Below, one piece after another: positions 8,159-10,398 of a stretch of DNA of 10,398 nucleotides. The translations under genes and the position numbers were made by a program. The notes under the pieces were generated by a model that had not been told where the DNA came from, did no database searches, and was given only the letters and a program-made list of their open reading frames with translations. Origin of the DNA: Auxenochlorella pyrenoidosa (lineage: Eukaryota; Chlorophyta; Trebouxiophyceae; Chlorellales; Chlorellaceae). Each line of letters begins with the position of its first letter. The stretch's first letter is position 1. Where the stretch lies: assembly GCA_001430745.1 (NCBI GenBank), contig KQ482042.1, positions 520,576 to 530,973 of the forward strand, given 5' to 3'.

Positions 8159-10398
8159 ATGAATGGTGGCCCACACGCCTCGGCGGCGGCAGCGGCAGCA
8201 GCCCTCGACGGCCTGGACACAGGGTGGTTCGGCGTTGGCGGCATCGAGGCTGCACCTGGCAGCGTGGAGCAGCCCACCGGCCCACCGCAGAGGGAGGCTC
8301 ACGGCTGGCTGAGCTGGCTTTTCTGGAGCAGCGGCGATCGGCGCAGCAACCGCAGAGCGGCTGCAGATCGCACCGCGAAACCCGGGGCGCCGCGGCGGCA
8401 GGGGGCCAATGGCGCAGATGGCACGGCGCCGCGTCTGCCCCGCCCCGGCTCAAAGCCCAAGGTGCAGACAGCTGTCAGCGGCGGGCTGCCTGCACGGGCG
8501 CGGCTGCAGCAGGCGCAGCAGCCGCCAGCGGGAGCAGCGGCAGGTGCCAGCACGCCTCTCGGCCAGGGTGAGGGTGGTGCGCCTGCCGGCACTGATGATG
8601 CAGAAACAGCAGCCAAGCAAGTGGGCACCAGTAGTGCCGCAGCCCGATCCAGCCTGGGCCAGAAAGCAAGCAGCAGGACAAGCCTGACCAAGCAGGCAAA
8701 CTATGCCGAGCGGCGGCAGGCGTGGCGGCAGCGGTGAGTTTGCTCCTGGCTTGCAGTTTGCCCGCTTGTGCCTGCACTGACTACCATGGCTATGACGACC
8801 GCATGGAGCTCGACTTTTAACCACCGTCCTGCTGCTGATCACCAATGCGCAAGCCCTGCCCCTCCTGGGTGCAGTATAGAGGCAATCAAGGCCAAGCAGG
8901 CCAGCCGGGCGGCTGCTGCCAACGGCATCCTGCCCCCCGAGGCAGCAGCCGCGGCCCCCAGCGCCGGCCGCGTTTTCAGCAAGCACGTGGCCATACCCCT
9001 GCCGGCCGGGTTGGCACACGGCAGCCGCGGCAGCAGCGCTCAGTCCACCCCCTATGGCTCCCCCAGCCGGCGGGAGCTGCTCTCTGATGCGGCCGCCCTG
9101 CCGCAGCTCGAGGCGCCGTCCGTCTGGCAGGGCTTCCAGGTGGGGCGCCGGCGCTAGAAGGGTCTGGGAGCAGGACCCGGCGCGTGCTTGCGCCCGCGTC
9201 CTGTATCAAGAGCGCTCCCCGGGCCCTCTGCCTGCTTGCCCTTCTCGCCAGCCAGCCGCGCCCCCTGGTGCGACTGCCCACGGCTGGCTCAGCATGGGGA
9301 GGTAGCCACCCTTGCCCCCCCCCCGAGCCGGTGCAGACATCTGAGGCGCCGCCCGACCCTGGTGCCGCCAGCGTTGAGCAGCTGCGCCGCTTCCTGCAGC
9401 AGGCCGGGTGGGCGCCCGAGGCGGCGGCCGCCCTCCCCGACCGCGGCTCTCTAGTTGGGGCCGCCCGCGCTGCACGGTGCGCGCGAGGCTGGGTCCGCGG
9501 GCTGAACCTGAAGCACGCGTCTGGCTACCACACTGTTGCTGCAAGCGCTGGGCGGGCTGGTGCACGCTGCCGTGCCACCCGCATCCACACAGGCCCCCTT
9601 TTCAGTTCCCTGTCAGTTCCCTGGCCATGTGCCTCCCGATCCCCACCCCACCTAACCCCCACCCACCCCCACCCCCGAAACTTGCCCCTCACCGCCTGCC
9701 CTGCCCTGCCTGCCCTCCCCCTGCCCGCAGGGGCGCCTGGGAGGTGGAGCGCATCATGGCCTGCACGTGGCCGGAGGAGGTGCTGCGCGTGCCGCGCAAG
9801 TGCGCCGACCCCGCCCTGCTCAGGGCCGCCTACCGGCGCTGCTCCATGGCGGTGCACCCCGACAAGTGCAGCGCAGGCACGGGGGCCGGGGACTCGCTGC
9901 TGGGCATCACTGGCTGCTGCGGGGCCTGCATGCGCGGCATGGCATGGCATGGCATCCCCGACACATGGCGGCAGCCTGGCGTGCTGTGCACGTGTTGCCA
10001 CCTTTGCTGCTGCTCCCGCCGCCGCCGAGGGACATCGTGATGTCAGCAGTCCCGGGCCCAGCGGCTCCATCGGCTGCGGAGCCAGTCGAGCATGAGACCT
10101 CACCCGCCTGTGCTGTTGCCGACTCCTCCCGTCCCGCAGTGGGCGCCTCTGACGCCATGTCCATCCTCACCGACTGCTACAACGTGCTGTCGGTGGCGGC
10201 AGCCAGCGGCAGGGCGCCCGCTGCCGTGCCAGCCTTCATGCGGCAGGGCCACCCCGCACGGCAGGCTCACGGCGGGAGCAGCAACAATCTGGCAGCCGCA
10301 GCAGCAGCGGCGGCGGCAGCAGCAGCGGCAGCGGCGGCAGCAGGAAGCGACTGCGGTCCCGCGAGCAGCCCTGGGCCAGGCTCCGGTGGCCAGCTGCC
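8159..10398 (+). CDS. Class C J-domain (DnaJ/Hsp40) protein, 3' end outside window
   Basis: Probable Hsp70 co-chaperone: the HPD loop of the J-domain stimulates Hsp70 ATPase. Exons 8159-8733, 8875-9139, 9337-9476, 9731-9876 and 10140 to the edge; phases agree; 461 residues are visible. Residues 1-48 include an Ala run. Residues 49-66 have a Trp-rich motif (GWLSWLFW) followed by basic residues, possibly a membrane or protein contact. Residues 67-325 are low-complexity, with a charged helix across the first join (AERRQAWRQR-IEAIKAKQ). The J-domain spans about 330-395: PEEVLRV, LLRAAYRRCSMAVHPDKC with His369-Pro370-Asp371, then GASDAMSILTDCYNVL. Spacing from HPDK to GA matches DNAJB12/DNAJC14-type J-domains, though the usual Tyr-Tyr before the first helix is replaced. 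No Gly/Phe or zinc region is seen, hence class C. A 17-Ala run follows. The start is the first ATG after an in-frame TAG at 8147; an upstream exon is possible. Client and location are unknown. Confidence 0.85.
9477..9730 (+). other. J-domain gene intron 3 with C-rich 3' half
   Basis: GT-AG intron, donor CACG|GTGCGC, acceptor CTGCCCGCAG, phase 2. From about 9637 onward it is an almost pure C/A/T tract with many CCCACC units, a very long polypyrimidine-like region before the acceptor. It also carries a tandem TCAGTTCCCTG pair near 9602. Confidence 0.75.
9877..10139 (+). other. GC-AG intron (J-domain gene intron 4)
   Basis: Donor CAG|GCACGG, acceptor GTCCCGCAG, phase 1. It splits the J-domain just after HPDKCSA; the join makes Val then GASDAM, with the normal J-domain spacing. 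I found no GT donor in phase 1 in the open frame downstream of the HPD codons, so GT-AG does not work. Four GGCAT units in tandem lie inside at 9936-9955. Confidence 0.8.
9936..9955 (+). repeat. GGCAT x4 tandem repeat
   Basis: Four perfect copies of GGCAT inside intron 4 of the J-domain gene; a short microsatellite, likely length-variable, with no evident function. Confidence 0.85.
10292..10342 (+). repeat. Poly-alanine coding repeat (17 Ala)
   Basis: Seventeen consecutive Ala codons, nearly all GCA or GCG in mixed order, in the last visible exon of the J-domain gene, after SSNNL and before GSDCG. The triplet composition (GCA/GCG) makes it prone to slippage. Confidence 0.85.

Noticed and set aside
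9184..10095. 303-codon plus-strand frame
   Set aside because: It contains exon 3 of the J-domain gene but runs through its introns; the HPD exon is in a different frame, so it is not one coding unit.
9731..10250. Auxilin-type J-domain
   Set aside because: The long insertion and conserved segments typical of auxilin before the AYRKA helix are absent; spacing after HPDK fits other class C J-proteins.

Overview
The window looks like nuclear DNA of a green alga, most likely a trebouxiophyte (Chlorella/Coccomyxa type). The grounds are GC-rich, intron-dense genes with short introns, a plastid-type ribosomal protein with a transit-peptide-like leader, a Ser-Pro/poly-Pro hydroxyproline-rich-glycoprotein tract fused to a secreted-type protease, and TGTAA polyadenylation signals downstream of two genes. 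No bacterial, viral or mobile-element gene was seen. Organism assignment is inference from these traits.

Layout, left to right. (1) 3673 down to the left edge, minus strand: a 12-exon subtilisin-family (S8) protease with intact Asp/His/Asn/Ser active-site motifs, an unrecognised Cys-containing C-terminal region with N-glycosylation sequons, and a Ser-Pro-rich tract that runs off the window. (2) 3674-4317: protease upstream region plus the bL9 3' region. (3) 6368-4318, minus strand: a complete 7-exon gene for plastid ribosomal protein bL9, 195 aa. (4) 6369-6861: a head-to-head intergenic region that probably holds both promoters. (5) 6862-7652, plus strand: a complete 3-exon HYPK-like gene (UBA-type NatA regulator/chaperone), 113 aa. 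(6) 7653-8158: the HYPK 3' end and the upstream region of the next gene. (7) 8159 to the right edge, plus strand: a 5-exon-plus gene for a class C J-domain protein with an intact HPD motif and a 17-alanine run, cut by the window end.

The genes are functionally unrelated apart from a loose protein-synthesis/proteostasis theme (bL9, HYPK, J-protein). The most unusual signal is in the introns: of 23 introns reconstructed by reading frame and family spacing, four are best explained by GC-AG splice sites (AAG|GCAAGC, CAG|GCGAGG, AAG|GCAGGC, CAG|GCACGG), and a fifth is tentative. All exon junctions were worked out by eye from frame, phase, splice motifs and remembered family alignments; none is transcript-supported.
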